In this document: piece after piece, positions 1 to 8,018 of the stretch
Layout of the letters: every line of letters begins with the position of its first letter
How positions within the stretch are numbered: position 1 is the stretch's first letter
Origin: Treponema sp.
GTDB taxonomy: Bacteria > Spirochaetota > Spirochaetia > Treponematales > Breznakiellaceae
Assembly: GCA_031267675.1 (NCBI GenBank)
Contig: JAIRYT010000024.1
Coordinates: 1 to 64,000, forward strand
Direction: 5' to 3'
DNA length: 64,000 nucleotides
Translations under genes and position numbers: made by a program
Notes under the pieces: model-generated
Databases searched by the model: none
Told to the model about the DNA's origin: nothing
What the model saw: the letters and a program-made list of their open reading frames with translations, nothing else

Positions 1-1
1 A

Positions 2-343
2 GAACACTTCGGCGGCGCGTTCCCCCCGTGGATTGCCCCGGAACAGGCCGCGGTAATCCCCGTGGCGGAAGAGTTTAACGAATACGCGAAAACGGTTGCC
101 GCGGAATTAAAGGCCCGCGATATACGGGTAAGCGCCGAACTTGGCGACAGCCGCCTTAACGCCAAAATCCGCGAATGCCAGAACCGGAAAATCCCCTACA
201 TGCTGGTAGCCGGCCAGCGCGAACGCGACGAAGGCACCGTCGCAATCCGCCTGCGGGACGGCAGACAGCTTGACCCGATGAAGGCCGCCGCGTTTGCCGA
301 CTACCTGGAAGAAAAGGTACGCTCGCGGAGTTTGGAACTATAG
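2..343 (+). CDS. thrS: Threonyl-tRNA synthetase, C-terminal end (partial)
   Basis: The reading frame is open from the window edge and encodes about 113 residues that resemble the class II anticodon-binding domain at the end of ThrRS. The visible text runs from EHFGGAFPPWIAP through AELGDSRLNAKIRE to IPYMLVAGQRE, all typical of this domain. The enzyme charges tRNA-Thr in the cytoplasm. The catalytic and editing domains lie outside the window. The stop is TAG at 341-343. A downstream GTG at 62 is internal, not a start. Confidence 0.93.
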   Translation, partial: EHFGGAFPPWIAPEQAAVIPVAEEFNEYAKTVAAELKARDIRVSAELGDSRLNAKIRECQNRKIPYMLVAGQRERDEGTVAIRLRDGRQLDPMKAAAFADYLEEKVRSRSLEL

Positions 344-392
344 CGGAGCTGTAAAAATTATAAGCTCATAACAAATATTATGGAGGCAAGAA

Positions 393-849
393 ATGAAGAG
401 GATGGCGATTTTTGGCGTATTATTTTTTATCGGGTTTACTGCTTTTGGACAAAACAGTAATATTGACCGCAACATTAATACTTACTTTTCGTATATTGGA
501 AAAAGAGTTCCCGGCGGATTTGAAAATTCCGCCGAAAACGCACGCAAAAATCATTGAAAGTGACGCCGGCAGTGACGTATTGGCCCTGATTACCGATGAC
601 AGAGACAGGGTAATACTTGTGGTTTTTGGCAGGGGGAATAATAATATTTATGATGCAAACAGATGGACCGCATCATATTATGCATTTTTGGAAGAAAACG
701 GATATGCATTTTTTCAAAAATACGACATAGGAATATTATTTAAGAAAGGCAGTAATTACGCGCTAATAAATTATCCGCTGGAACAGGAAGGCGGCAGTTT
801 TGTTTCACAACTGCTTTTTCTAAAAGATACCAAGGTCCTGCAGCAGTAA
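393..849 (+). pseudogene. Secreted hypothetical protein interrupted by a frameshift
   Basis: An ATG at 393 follows a good Shine-Dalgarno (TGGAGG at 380-385) and opens a clear signal peptide, MKRMAIFGVLFFIGFTAFGQ, in one frame. That frame stops near 555. A different frame, open from about 412 to the TAA at 847-849, carries the rest of a plausible soluble domain (for example VLALITDDRDRVILVVFGRG and RWTASYYAFLEENGYAFFQ). The simplest reading is one exported protein of about 150 residues with a frameshift between roughly 480 and 555. I do not recognise the family. A sequencing error would restore the gene; otherwise it is decaying. Confidence 0.55.
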
Positions 850-874
850 TCAGGTACTTTATAATGCGAACCGC

Positions 875-959
875 CTACCGCCGCGCGTAACAGTATAATC
901 CCGCCGGGGCCGCTGGTTTTTGTCTTTGCCCGCAATTCCCCGCAGGGCAAGATCGCCGC
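875..959 (-). repeat. Decayed partial copy of the DUF1848 gene 3' end
   Basis: These 85 bases repeat the 3' end of the DUF1848 gene at 1376-1510 in the same orientation, with about 50 bases missing from the middle. Shared blocks include the terminal 23 bases around the TAG stop and the stretch GCCCGCAATTCCCCGCAGGG. Read on the minus strand it ends in the same YCYARR residues as the intact gene. It abuts the stop codon of the antitoxin gene at 960, so the antitoxin and toxin remnant lie between two copies of this sequence. Confidence 0.8.
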
Positions 960-1268
960 CTAAGCCTCGATCTGAAATCTCCGCAGAAAATCAGGATCAT
1001 CCCGGACAATTTCAAGCAGCCGGCGGGAAGCTCCCTCCGGCTTGTTTCTGCCGTTTTCCCATGCTTCAACGGTCTTGGGGGATACTCCCAGAGACCCGGC
1101 GAACATAACCCGGCTTAATCCTGACCTTTGCCTGATTTGTTTAATGTCCCTGGTGTTGAAAACATCCACCGGCTTTATGGTTAATTTCACTTTTCGGGCC
1201 GTGAGCTTTCCCTGTTGATACGTAACAGCCTCGCTCAGTCCCTCCATGATACTCTCGTATACGCTCAT
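960..1268 (-). CDS. HigA/NadS-like helix-turn-helix antitoxin
   Basis: This encodes 102 residues starting at the ATG MSVYESIMEGL at 1268, preceded by a purine-rich site (GGGGGACAGGAA on the minus strand). A longer frame to 1346 exists, but it overlaps the toxin remnant and lacks a ribosome site. The C-terminal half is an XRE-type helix-turn-helix (RQRSGLSRVMFAGSLGVSP, then TVEAWENGRNKPEGASRRLL), as in antitoxins of the HigA/NadS type. Such proteins bind their own promoter and neutralise a RelE-type toxin. Here the partner upstream is only a remnant, so the antitoxin looks orphaned. Confidence 0.82.
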   Translation of the reverse strand: MSVYESIMEGLSEAVTYQQGKLTARKVKLTIKPVDVFNTRDIKQIRQRSGLSRVMFAGSLGVSPKTVEAWENGRNKPEGASRRLLEIVRDDPDFLRRFQIEA

Positions 1269-1375
1269 TTCCTGTCCCCCATCTCTTTCAAGCCTTGCTC
1301 CAGCTGGGCAATCATTTTGGCGATTTCGTTTCGTTCCGCAGGGCAAAATCGGTAAAAGACTCGAATAGGGTCATC
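1265..1375 (-). pseudogene. RelE/Gp49-type toxin remnant
   Basis: Directly upstream of the antitoxin, with its TGA overlapping the antitoxin ATG (ATGA), is a frame encoding about 36 residues. It begins DDPIRVFYRFCPAERNEIAK and continues AQLEQGLKEMGDRK. This resembles the last strand and C-terminal helix of RelE-superfamily toxins. The N-terminal two thirds are missing: the sequence is cut exactly where the DUF1848 stop codon begins at 1376. The short link between the strand and the helix suggests a further internal deletion. It cannot make a functional toxin. Confidence 0.6.
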
Positions 1376-2206
1376 CTACCGCCGCGCGTAACAGTATACG
1401 CATCCCGCCGGGCAGGGGCCGTAACTCCCTATGTCGGCGGCGGCGGCGCAAAGGCAGTGGGGCCGCTGGTTTTTATCTTTGCCCGCAATTCCCCGCAGGG
1501 CAAGATCGCCGTCTATACAGGCGCCCGGTCTGATGCCCAGCGCGCTCAGATCTTCCGCCTCGGCGCAGCTTTGCATTGTCATGCCGTTGTCCCTGGAAAT
1601 ACCCGGCAAATCGGCGAGCAGACGCCGCAGTTCCGGCGTTATGCGGCCGTCGCCGTCATAGTGGGGCAGTAGTTTAAACTGGTCCGCCGGCATTCTTTCC
1701 AGCGCCGCAAGACGCCGCCGTGACGCGGCATAGTCGTCATAAACGCTTATGATTACCCGCCCGGCGGCCCCATTCAGTTTTGACGCCAGCGCGGCAAAAT
1801 TATCACGGTGAAACTCCGCGTCAGTAACGGTACTGAGCAAAACAGGATCGTAGCGCCAGGCGACACGGGATATGCCGAAACGTTCCGCAAGCCTTCGCAT
1901 CGCATCAATGACCGCATCTTCAGGCGGCGCCTTCGGCTCCAGCATCGCCGGATATCCGGTAATGGTAACCATCACGTAAAAAGGGCAGCCCCGCTTTTCC
2001 ATATCAGCGCCGTGTTCCGCGATGGAAACCGGATCGCGGGTCCAAAACACAAGAGCGTCCACATCGCCGGGCAAGAGGGACACACGGCGTATCTGGGCGG
2101 CGTTAAACGGATTCCGTACTTCGACAAAACCCGCATCGAGCCTTTCCAAAAACCAGTCAAACTGAAAGCGCGGTATGTCACAGCGGCGCGATGCGGAAAT
2201 AATCAT
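1376..2206 (-). CDS. DUF1848 family protein
   Basis: This encodes 276 residues from the ATG at 2206 (MIISASRRCDIPRFQFDWF). An upstream in-frame ATG would add 29 unlikely residues. The opening SASRRCDIP, RNPFN, VFWTRDP and AWRYDPVLLS match the DUF1848 family, whose members end in a cysteine cluster thought to bind metal or an iron-sulfur cluster; here CPAGCVYCYARR. The protein stops right after the cluster, whereas relatives I recall continue some 20-30 residues, so a slight 3' truncation is possible. That fits the duplication seen at its 3' end. The biochemical function is unknown. Confidence 0.85.
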   Translation of the reverse strand: MIISASRRCDIPRFQFDWFLERLDAGFVEVRNPFNAAQIRRVSLLPGDVDALVFWTRDPVSIAEHGADMEKRGCPFYVMVTITGYPAMLEPKAPPEDAVIDAMRRLAERFGISRVAWRYDPVLLSTVTDAEFHRDNFAALASKLNGAAGRVIISVYDDYAASRRRLAALERMPADQFKLLPHYDGDGRITPELRRLLADLPGISRDNGMTMQSCAEAEDLSALGIRPGACIDGDLALRGIAGKDKNQRPHCLCAAAADIGSYGPCPAGCVYCYARR

Positions 2207-2212
2207 TAAATT

Positions 2213-2356
2213 ATGATACCCAAAAAAGAAAACCAAGGACAATACCCGGAGCGTTATGCGCCATTGGATCATAAAGACGCATTTGGGTATCAAATAAAAT
2301 TACTAAAAAATAAAGATACTGATGAACATTATCTTGAGGAGATTAAAAAAGAATAA
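2213..2356 (+). CDS. Small charged hypothetical protein (47 aa)
   Basis: A short open frame runs divergently from the DUF1848 gene. It begins ATG MIPKKENQGQYPERYAPLDH and ends EIKKE. Its codon content is AT-rich like the downstream envelope genes, and the product is hydrophilic. There is no strong ribosome-binding site, because the ATG lies only seven bases from the divergent start. It may be a real small protein or the end of a lost gene; no family is recognised. Confidence 0.35.
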   Translation: MIPKKENQGQYPERYAPLDHKDAFGYQIKLLKNKDTDEHYLEEIKKE

Positions 2357-2481
2357 TCTAACACCGTCTAACAATAAAGAAAAAGGAATTGTATATTATT
2401 GCCATAAACGATATTCCCGCAGAATAATAGTTGCGCCGCGTAATGTTCCGGGTGTATGCGGCGTTTTGACTTTCTAATTAA

Positions 2482-3084
2482 TTACTGTATCATTAGCAGT
2501 AAAAAACCAGGGGGCAAAATAAGCTGCAACCCTAAATAAACGCTATGCCGGCCATTAATGTTACGATATCCCGTTTCAATACCAAACAGGCGAAAGCAAT
2601 ACATATGCATTGAAAATCTTATTCCAACAGTATATATTGGTTCATCCCTTGTGAATTCTTCAAAGTTAAAAAGATTTAAAAAATTTACTTTCATGAATGG
2701 GCCAAATATCTGCCTGTCTTTTTCAGAGGACTTTGCAATTTTTAGTAAATTCCAGTACATAGTAAATCCGCCAAAAGTCAAAATATGGTCTTTTGTAATT
2801 CCATTATACCAATATCGAAAAGGATCTACTTCGACTCCCAGCCCCGTTTGTTGTCCTTCAAAAACAAGGTATAATATGTTTGCGCCAAAATCAAAAGATA
2901 TTTTTTCATAGCCATTCATGGAAAAATCCATCGTTCCGAATGTCCAATACAAATTTATATGTTTTGTATGAATTCCCTGAAAAAGATCATATGTATCTTC
3001 ATAATCGTTTGGATCGGCATATACTATACAATTCGCCGATACCAATAAAATTCCAGTTATCAATACGCTTCTCAAAATTTTCAT
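2482..3084 (-). CDS. Predicted outer-membrane or periplasmic protein
   Basis: This encodes 200 residues with an N-terminal signal peptide (MKILRSVLITGILLVSANC, cleavage probably near Ala23). The mature part is rich in aromatic, alternating strands (INLYWTFGTMDFSMNGYEK, ANILYLVFEGQQ, SVYLGLQLILPPGF), consistent with a small beta-barrel or lipocalin-like envelope protein. No family is recognised. There is no Shine-Dalgarno before the ATG. A sigma70-like promoter ends six bases upstream, predicting a leaderless message. The gene is much more AT-rich than the ribosomal region, as are its neighbours. Confidence 0.75.
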   Translation of the reverse strand: MKILRSVLITGILLVSANCIVYADPNDYEDTYDLFQGIHTKHINLYWTFGTMDFSMNGYEKISFDFGANILYLVFEGQQTGLGVEVDPFRYWYNGITKDHILTFGGFTMYWNLLKIAKSSEKDRQIFGPFMKVNFLNLFNFEEFTRDEPIYTVGIRFSMHMYCFRLFGIETGYRNINGRHSVYLGLQLILPPGFLLLMIQ

Positions 3085-3090
3085 AATTGC

Positions 3091-3119
3091 ATTATAAACA
3101 AGGGTATATAGTTTGTCAC
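3091..3119 (-). promoter_or_regulatory. Sigma70-like promoter, predicted leaderless
   Basis: On the minus strand, GTGACA (3114-3119) is followed by a 17-base spacer and TATAAT (3091-3096). Only six bases (GCAATT) separate the -10 box from the ATG at 3084. Transcription would start at or within a base or two of the start codon, and no ribosome-binding site is present. Confidence 0.6.
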
Positions 3120-3138
3120 TATTATCCGGTCTGTAGAT

Positions 3139-3240
3139 TCATTCTATTCTGTAACACCGTCCAAATATCAACAGCCATACCGTAGAAAAAAATCCACTTT
3201 CCGCGTGGTTGCGGATTATATTTGCAAATATTTTTGGCAT
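3139..3240 (-). CDS. Small ORF (33 aa) with strong ribosome-binding site
   Basis: An ATG lies ten bases after the stop of the DUF2059 gene and is preceded by AGGAGGCG, the best Shine-Dalgarno in this neighbourhood. The 33 codons encode MPKIFANIIRNHAESGFF and then a short hydrophobic stretch (STVWLLIFG). It could be a small membrane peptide translated from the DUF2059 message, or the 5' stump of a deleted gene. No homologue is recognised. Confidence 0.35.
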   Translation of the reverse strand: MPKIFANIIRNHAESGFFSTVWLLIFGRCYRIE

Positions 3241-3252
3241 ATTTTTCGCCTC

Positions 3253-3693
3253 CTAATTTTTTACATATCCCTCCCGTATTAATTCATCCACGATATCCTG
3301 GCTTAATTTCTCGCCCCATTTTTGCCCAATAGCCATTGTTTCCTGAACCAAAAGAGGAGTAACTTCAACCATTTTTTTTCCTAATGATGATTCATAAAAC
3401 GCTATCAACTGTTTTATTTCATCATGCGTATAAAATTTATCGTATGCGGGAATACACGCGTATAACAAATCGTCAACATTTAATTTTTCATTAAACTTGA
3501 TCCAAAATTCATCCGGTATATCAGGAACCAACTGCCGGAATTGCGGTATCATGGCATTCATTACCTGATTTGCCAATTTGTCCGAACCTGAAACCCTGAG
3601 TAATTTAAGTATATCATCGTTTTTTGTTTGGCCATAAATGCCAAAGGCGCTCATTCCTATTGTAAAAATAAGGGCAAAAGCAAGTTTTTTCAT
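3253..3693 (-). CDS. Exported DUF2059 family protein
   Basis: This encodes 146 residues. A signal peptide (MKKLAFALIFTIGMSAFGIYG) is followed by an all-helical DUF2059-type domain. The diagnostic parts are KLLRVSGSDKLANQVMNAM near the start and YDKFYTHDEIKQLIAFYESS, then GKKMVEVTPLLVQE. DUF2059 proteins are small periplasmic proteins of unknown function. A 33-codon frame with a strong ribosome site follows immediately, so the two may share a message. The start is the only in-frame ATG that includes the signal peptide and is preceded by GGAGGCGGG. Confidence 0.85.
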   Translation of the reverse strand: MKKLAFALIFTIGMSAFGIYGQTKNDDILKLLRVSGSDKLANQVMNAMIPQFRQLVPDIPDEFWIKFNEKLNVDDLLYACIPAYDKFYTHDEIKQLIAFYESSLGKKMVEVTPLLVQETMAIGQKWGEKLSQDIVDELIREGYVKN

Positions 3694-3871
3694 ATCCCGC
3701 CTCCGTTGGGCATTTTAACGTATATTCTTACGGTATGTCAATATAACGCATTGCGTTTCCGCCGGCTCCTTTGTCCGGATTGTCGCTCCGCTCCATGGTC
3801 CGGCAGCCTGTTTACGAAGCGGTCCCGGCCTTGCTTCATCGTATTCAGGTCAGCGCCGCATACAGCAGGCC

Positions 3872-3900
3872 TTGCCGTAATCAGCCAAATCGCCTATACT
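3872..3900 (+). promoter_or_regulatory. Sigma70-like promoter of the transketolase-galE operon
   Basis: TTGCCG (3872-3877), a 17-base spacer and TATACT (3895-3900) lie about 40 bases upstream of the transketolase start at 3940, predicting a leader of roughly 33 bases. The 170 bases before it (3700-3871) show no further gene. Confidence 0.5.
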
Positions 3901-3939
3901 GACTCCAGGCGGCGCGACCGCCAAACAGGAAGGTAATAG

Positions 3940-4767
3940 ATGGATAAAGCGTTGTTGGACACGCTCAAGGCAAAAGCCAAAGAGATTCGAAAACTTACCA
4001 TAGAGGAGATTGGCAACCTCGGTTCCGGTCATATCGGGGGGGCGATGTCTATCGCCGATCTGCTCGCCCTGCTTTACTATCACCGGATGAAGGTGGATCC
4101 CTCAAACCCCGCGTGGGAAGGCAGGGACCGGCTGGTGGTCTCCAAGGGCCACGCGGGACCGGTCGTATACGCGGCGCTGGCCTCAAAGGGGTTTTTTCCG
4201 CTGGATTGGCTTAAAACCCTCAATAAAGGCGGGACAAGGCTCCCCAGCCACTGCGACCGCGTACTTACCCCGGGCGTCGACATGACCGCCGGCTCGCTGG
4301 GTCAGGGTTTTTCGGCGGCGCTCGGTATGGCGCTCGGCCTCAGGATGGACGGCAAACCAAATACGGTATACGCCGTCATAGGAGACGGCGAATCCGACGA
4401 AGGCCAAATTTGGGAGGCGGCGCTGTTTGGCGCGGCCAGGGGAATTTCCAATATTGTCGCCTTCACCGACTTTAACAAACAGCAGCTTGACGGATATGTA
4501 AAGGATATTCTTGATCTGGGCGACCTTGCCGCCAAATGGTCGGCCTTTGGCTGGTATACCCAGGAAGTTGACGGACACGACATCGAAGCATTGGATAACG
4601 CGGTTGAAAAGGCCCTTGCCCAAAAAGAAAAACCGTCAATGATTGTAATGAACACCATCAAGGGAAAGGGTTGTTCCTTTGCGGAAGGCGTCGAAAAAAA
4701 CCACAGTATGACCTTTGACATGGACAAGGCAAAAGAAGCCATCGCGGCGCTGGAAGCTGCGGTATAA
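3940..4767 (+). CDS. Transketolase, N-terminal (TPP-binding) subunit
   Basis: This encodes 275 residues equivalent to the first half of transketolase, the form in which the enzyme is split into two polypeptides. The thiamine pyrophosphate motif is visible as GDGESDEGQIWEAALFGAA followed by FTDFN (residues about 147-180). SGHIGGAMSIADLLALLYYH and KGHAGPVVYAAL are the substrate- and cofactor-contacting segments. The complex moves two-carbon ketol units in the non-oxidative pentose phosphate pathway. The second subunit starts nine bases downstream. The ATG follows an AGGAAGG ribosome site. Confidence 0.93.
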   Translation: MDKALLDTLKAKAKEIRKLTIEEIGNLGSGHIGGAMSIADLLALLYYHRMKVDPSNPAWEGRDRLVVSKGHAGPVVYAALASKGFFPLDWLKTLNKGGTRLPSHCDRVLTPGVDMTAGSLGQGFSAALGMALGLRMDGKPNTVYAVIGDGESDEGQIWEAALFGAARGISNIVAFTDFNKQQLDGYVKDILDLGDLAAKWSAFGWYTQEVDGHDIEALDNAVEKALAQKEKPSMIVMNTIKGKGCSFAEGVEKNHSMTFDMDKAKEAIAALEAAV

Positions 4768-4776
4768 GGGGTAATA

Positions 4777-5721
4777 ATGATAACCAACGAATTAAAGGAA
4801 ATGCGGGCAGCCTATGTGGAAACCGTAAGCGGACTGGCCCAAAAAAATAAAAACATCGTGGTTCTGGAAGCGGACCTGATGAATTGCACCAATACGGGGA
4901 GTTTTAAAAAAGCGTACCCGGACCAATTTTTTAATGTTGGCATTGCCGAAGCGAATATGGTAGGCGTCGCCGCAGGTCTTTCTGCGGCGGGAAAAATTCC
5001 CTTTGCTTCGACCTTTGGCTGTTTTTCTTCGCGGCGGGTCCATGATCAGTTCTTTATTTCGGGCAACTACGCCCGCCTAAACGTCAAGCTTATCGGCATG
5101 GATCCGGGTGTTACCGCCGCGATGAACGGCGGCACTCACATGCCCTTTGAGGATCTTGCCCTGATGAGGGTAATTCCCGGACTGGCGATTATTGAACCCT
5201 CCGACTATTACAGTACTGCGGCTCTGGTAAAGGAAGCCGCCGCCTGTTACGGCTGTGTGTACATACGGTTTCCGCGAAAAGCGGTGCCGGTGTTATATTC
5301 AGCCGGCGAAACATTTAAATTCGGCCAGGCAAAGTTATATAAAGAAGGAAAGGATCTTTGCTTTGTCTGCCTGGGAAGCCTTATGGTAAACGAAGCTCTC
5401 AAAGCCCGCGAAGAACTTGCCCCGCTGGGGATTGATGCGGGAATCCTTGACGTGCTTTCGCTTAAGCCGCTGGACGCCCAGGCGATTCTTTCCCAGGCTG
5501 CCGCGGTAAAGGCAATAATCAGCTGTGAAAACGCCCAGATTGCCGGCGGTTTGGGGAGCGCGGTGGCGGAGCTCATCGCCGAAAACGGCTGCGGCTGCAA
5601 ATTCGCCCGCATCGGCATACGCGATGAATTCGGCGAGGTCGGGTCGCAGGATTATCTTGCAAAGCGCTTTGGTCTTACCGCTGACAAGCTGGTCGAAAAA
5701 GCCAGGCAGCTTCTGGGATGA
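4777..5721 (+). CDS. Transketolase, C-terminal subunit
   Basis: This encodes 314 residues covering the pyrimidine-binding and C-terminal domains of transketolase. The catalytic glutamate region is NVGIAEANMVGVAAGLSAAG, and PFASTFGCFSSRRVHDQ follows it. A C-terminal Rossmann-like domain (LKAREELAPLGIDAGILDVL) completes it. It pairs with the product of the gene just upstream to form the active heterotetramer. Its stop overlaps the start of galE by four bases (ATGA), implying translational coupling. Confidence 0.93.
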   Translation: MITNELKEMRAAYVETVSGLAQKNKNIVVLEADLMNCTNTGSFKKAYPDQFFNVGIAEANMVGVAAGLSAAGKIPFASTFGCFSSRRVHDQFFISGNYARLNVKLIGMDPGVTAAMNGGTHMPFEDLALMRVIPGLAIIEPSDYYSTAALVKEAAACYGCVYIRFPRKAVPVLYSAGETFKFGQAKLYKEGKDLCFVCLGSLMVNEALKAREELAPLGIDAGILDVLSLKPLDAQAILSQAAAVKAIISCENAQIAGGLGSAVAELIAENGCGCKFARIGIRDEFGEVGSQDYLAKRFGLTADKLVEKARQLLG

Positions 5722-6689
5722 AGGTACTGGTAATAGGCGGCGCGGGCTATATTGGCAGCCATGTAGCCCGCCGGCTGCTCGACAGCGGTCATACCGTTAC
5801 CGTCTTTGACAATCTTTCCTCCGGGCTGCGGATCAATCTTTTTCCCGGCGCGGCGTTTATTCACGGCGATATACTCCGTTATGAACAGTTGCGCGCCGCA
5901 ATGCGGGAAACAGGCGCCCAGGCCGCCGTGTATCTGGCCGCGTTCAAAGCGGTCGGCGAATCAATGGTAAAACCTGAAAAGTATTCGGTAAACAACATCA
6001 TCGGAACCATTCACCTGCTTAACGCGGCCTGTGAGACGGGGCTTAAAAACATCATCTTTTCATCAAGCGCCGCCGTTTACGGGGAGCCGAAATACCTGCC
6101 CATTGACGAAAAACACCCCACAAATCCCGAAAACTACTACGGGTTTACCAAACTTGAAATCGAAAAATTTTTGGGCTGGTATGATCGTCTTAAAGGAATA
6201 CGCTGCGCGATTCTTCGGTATTTTAACGCCGCCGGGTACGATGTAGACGGCAGGATCAAGGGCCTTGAACAAAATCCGGCAAATTTGATACCGGCAATCA
6301 TGGAAGCGGCCTGCGGTATGCGCAGGGAGCTCCAGATATTCGGCAGCGATTACGATACCCCCGACGGCACCTGTATACGGGACTATATTCATGTAAGCGA
6401 TCTGGCCGCCGCCCACGTTCTGGCGCTGGACTATGTTAGCGGCAACGACAAAAGCCTTACCGTAAATCTGGGCAGCGAAACCGGCAGTTCGGTCACCGAA
6501 GTCCTCGAAACGGCCCGCCGCGTTACCGGCAGGGAGATTCCCGCAAAAATCACGGGCCGCCGCGCCGGGGATCCGGCAAGACTTACCGCATCGGCGGCTT
6601 TGGCGCGCGATCTGCTTGGCTGGAAGGCCCGGTATTCGGACATGGAAACCCTGATCAGGACAAGCTGGGCGGCGTACCATACAAATTAA
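5718..6689 (+). CDS. galE: UDP-glucose 4-epimerase
   Basis: This encodes 323 residues of an extended short-chain dehydrogenase. The NAD-binding loop GGAGYIGSH is at residues 7-15, the catalytic Ser region is SSSAAVYGEP and the YxxxK pair is YYGFTK. The enzyme interconverts UDP-glucose and UDP-galactose, supplying galactose for envelope glycans. The length is slightly under the usual 330-340. It is translationally coupled to the transketolase subunit by an ATGA overlap. Related NDP-sugar epimerases cannot be fully excluded, but the GalE-like FGSDYDTPDGTCIRDYIHV segment favours this call. Confidence 0.92.
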   Translation: MKVLVIGGAGYIGSHVARRLLDSGHTVTVFDNLSSGLRINLFPGAAFIHGDILRYEQLRAAMRETGAQAAVYLAAFKAVGESMVKPEKYSVNNIIGTIHLLNAACETGLKNIIFSSSAAVYGEPKYLPIDEKHPTNPENYYGFTKLEIEKFLGWYDRLKGIRCAILRYFNAAGYDVDGRIKGLEQNPANLIPAIMEAACGMRRELQIFGSDYDTPDGTCIRDYIHVSDLAAAHVLALDYVSGNDKSLTVNLGSETGSSVTEVLETARRVTGREIPAKITGRRAGDPARLTASAALARDLLGWKARYSDMETLIRTSWAAYHTN

Positions 6690-6749
6690 CCGTTTGCGGG
6701 GAAAAAACAGCAAAAAACCCAAAAATTTGGCGAATTTTGCGCAAGACCC

Positions 6750-6778
6750 TTGACGCGTTCTGATATTTTTGATAGCGT
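6750..6778 (+). promoter_or_regulatory. Candidate promoter of the ribosomal superoperon
   Basis: TTGACG (6750-6755), a 17-base spacer and TAGCGT (6773-6778) lie about 190 bases upstream of rpsL. The -35 box is close to consensus and the -10 box is weaker. No other good candidate was seen between galE and rpsL. Confidence 0.45.
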
Positions 6779-6782
6779 GTAG

Positions 6783-6892
6783 ATCCTTTGGTAAGGATAC
6801 GGTTTGTCCGTTTTCTATAGTGTTCTGGCTCCAGCTATTTTATCGAACGATAGTGCGATTATAGGGAGTTCTCGAGACCGTCCGGAACGGTC
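6783..6892 (+). promoter_or_regulatory. Structured leader of rpsL with three short hairpins
   Basis: The untranslated region before rpsL holds three small inverted repeats: ATCCTT/AAGGAT (6783-6798), TATCG/CGATA (6841-6852) and GACCGT/ACGGTC (6876-6892). Ribosomal operons are often controlled by leader structures that bind a ribosomal protein. No poly-U terminator is visible, so translational rather than attenuation control would be the guess. The hairpins are short and could be chance. Confidence 0.3.
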
Positions 6893-6945
6893 AAATTTGG
6901 CGTTCGGCCCGGATGGATGGGATGGAATGGACGTATGGAGGAATG

Positions 6946-7320
6946 GTGCCTACTATTAATCAGTTGGTTCGCTTTGGACGGCAGCAAGTCGGTTCCAAGA
7001 CGAAGTCCCCGGCTCTGCAGTCCTGCCCTCAAAAGCGCGGGGTTTGTACCCGTGTTATGACGGTTACCCCCAAAAAGCCCAATTCGGCCCTTCGCAAGGT
7101 AGCGCGTGTAAGGCTTTCGCACGGAACCGAGGTAACGGCCTATATTCCGGGGATCGGGCACAATCTGCAGGAACACTCGGTGGTTCTTGTGCGCGGCGGT
7201 CGTGTCAAGGACCTTCCCGGTGTACGTTATCACATTATCCGGGGCGCAAAGGACACGCTCGGTGTAGAAGACCGCAAGCGCAGCCGTTCCAAATACGGCG
7301 CAAAGCGGCCCAAGGCGTAG
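6946..7320 (+). CDS. rpsL: 30S ribosomal protein S12
   Basis: This encodes 124 residues beginning [15 protein letters not shown] and containing the near-invariant [15 protein letters not shown] and [18 protein letters not shown] segments of the decoding centre. The start chosen is GTG at 6946, which reads PTINQL as in relatives. The ATG at 6943 directly abuts the GGAGGA ribosome site and is too close to it, and ATG at 6913 adds residues not seen in S12. It is the first gene of the ribosomal cluster. Confidence 0.95.
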   Translation: MPTINQLVRFGRQQVGSKTKSPALQSCPQKRGVCTRVMTVTPKKPNSALRKVARVRLSHGTEVTAYIPGIGHNLQEHSVVLVRGGRVKDLPGVRYHIIRGAKDTLGVEDRKRSRSKYGAKRPKA

Positions 7321-7332
7321 GAATGCAGGATT

Positions 7333-7803
7333 ATGGGAAGAAAAAAGAAGACTGTTGATCGCGGCATTTTGCCCGATCCAAAATATAATTCCATGGTGGT
7401 TTCCAAGTTTGTAAACCGCATGATGTGGCAGGGCAAACGCTCTGTTTCGCTGCGCATTGTTCACAAGGCGCTGGGCGTGCTTCAGGCAAAGGTTGACAAG
7501 GAACCGCTGGAAGTGTTTTTAAAGGCGATTGATAACGTTAAGCCCACGGTCGAGGTTAAATCCCGCCGTGTCGGGGGCGCTACCTATCAGGTGCCGGTGG
7601 AAATCCGCGAAACCCGCCGCGAGGCGCTGGGGATGCGCTGGTTGATCAATGCCGCCAGGGCCCGCAACGGTCATGGCATGGGCGACTGCCTTGCGTCGGA
7701 ACTGTTGGACGCGTATAATAGCACCGGCGCCGCCTTTAAAAAAAGGGAAGATACCCATAAGATGGCCGAAGCCAACAAGGCGTTCGCCCATTATCGCTGG
7801 TAG
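7333..7803 (+). CDS. rpsG: 30S ribosomal protein S7
   Basis: This encodes 156 residues, the standard length for S7, starting [16 protein letters not shown]. The [14 protein letters not shown] and [16 protein letters not shown] segments are characteristic. S7 nucleates assembly of the 30S head and contacts the E-site tRNA. It follows rpsL by 12 bases. In many bacteria fusA comes next, but here a 215-base gap leads directly to tuf. Confidence 0.96.
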   Translation: MGRKKKTVDRGILPDPKYNSMVVSKFVNRMMWQGKRSVSLRIVHKALGVLQAKVDKEPLEVFLKAIDNVKPTVEVKSRRVGGATYQVPVEIRETRREALGMRWLINAARARNGHGMGDCLASELLDAYNSTGAAFKKREDTHKMAEANKAFAHYRW

Positions 7804-8018
7804 ATTTCGCGTCGAATCTGGTTTTTGCGGCCGGGGAGGAGGACTTCGCCGGATCGCATTATTCCAAACCGATCATCAGTTTTGGTGAGATAGGTGGAAC
7901 GATAGTAAGTTTTCTTATCTGTCTTTTCCCCGTCAAAGCAATCTGTCTCTTCGGTTAAAAAATCGAACCGCTTCGAAAGGATCTTTCGGGGCTGGATCAA
8001 AATTGTTGGAGGAAGAAA
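7804..8018 (+). other. Non-coding gap between rpsG and tuf
   Basis: These 215 bases replace the position where fusA stands in the classical str operon. I see no open frame with a ribosome site, no convincing terminator and no clear promoter. It may serve as the tuf leader. TTGGAGGAAGAAA at its end is the tuf ribosome site. Confidence 0.5.

Noticed and set aside
6690-6749. Possible terminator after galE
   Set aside because: A-rich stretches and a CCAAAAATTTGG palindrome are present, but no GC-rich stem followed by a T tract.
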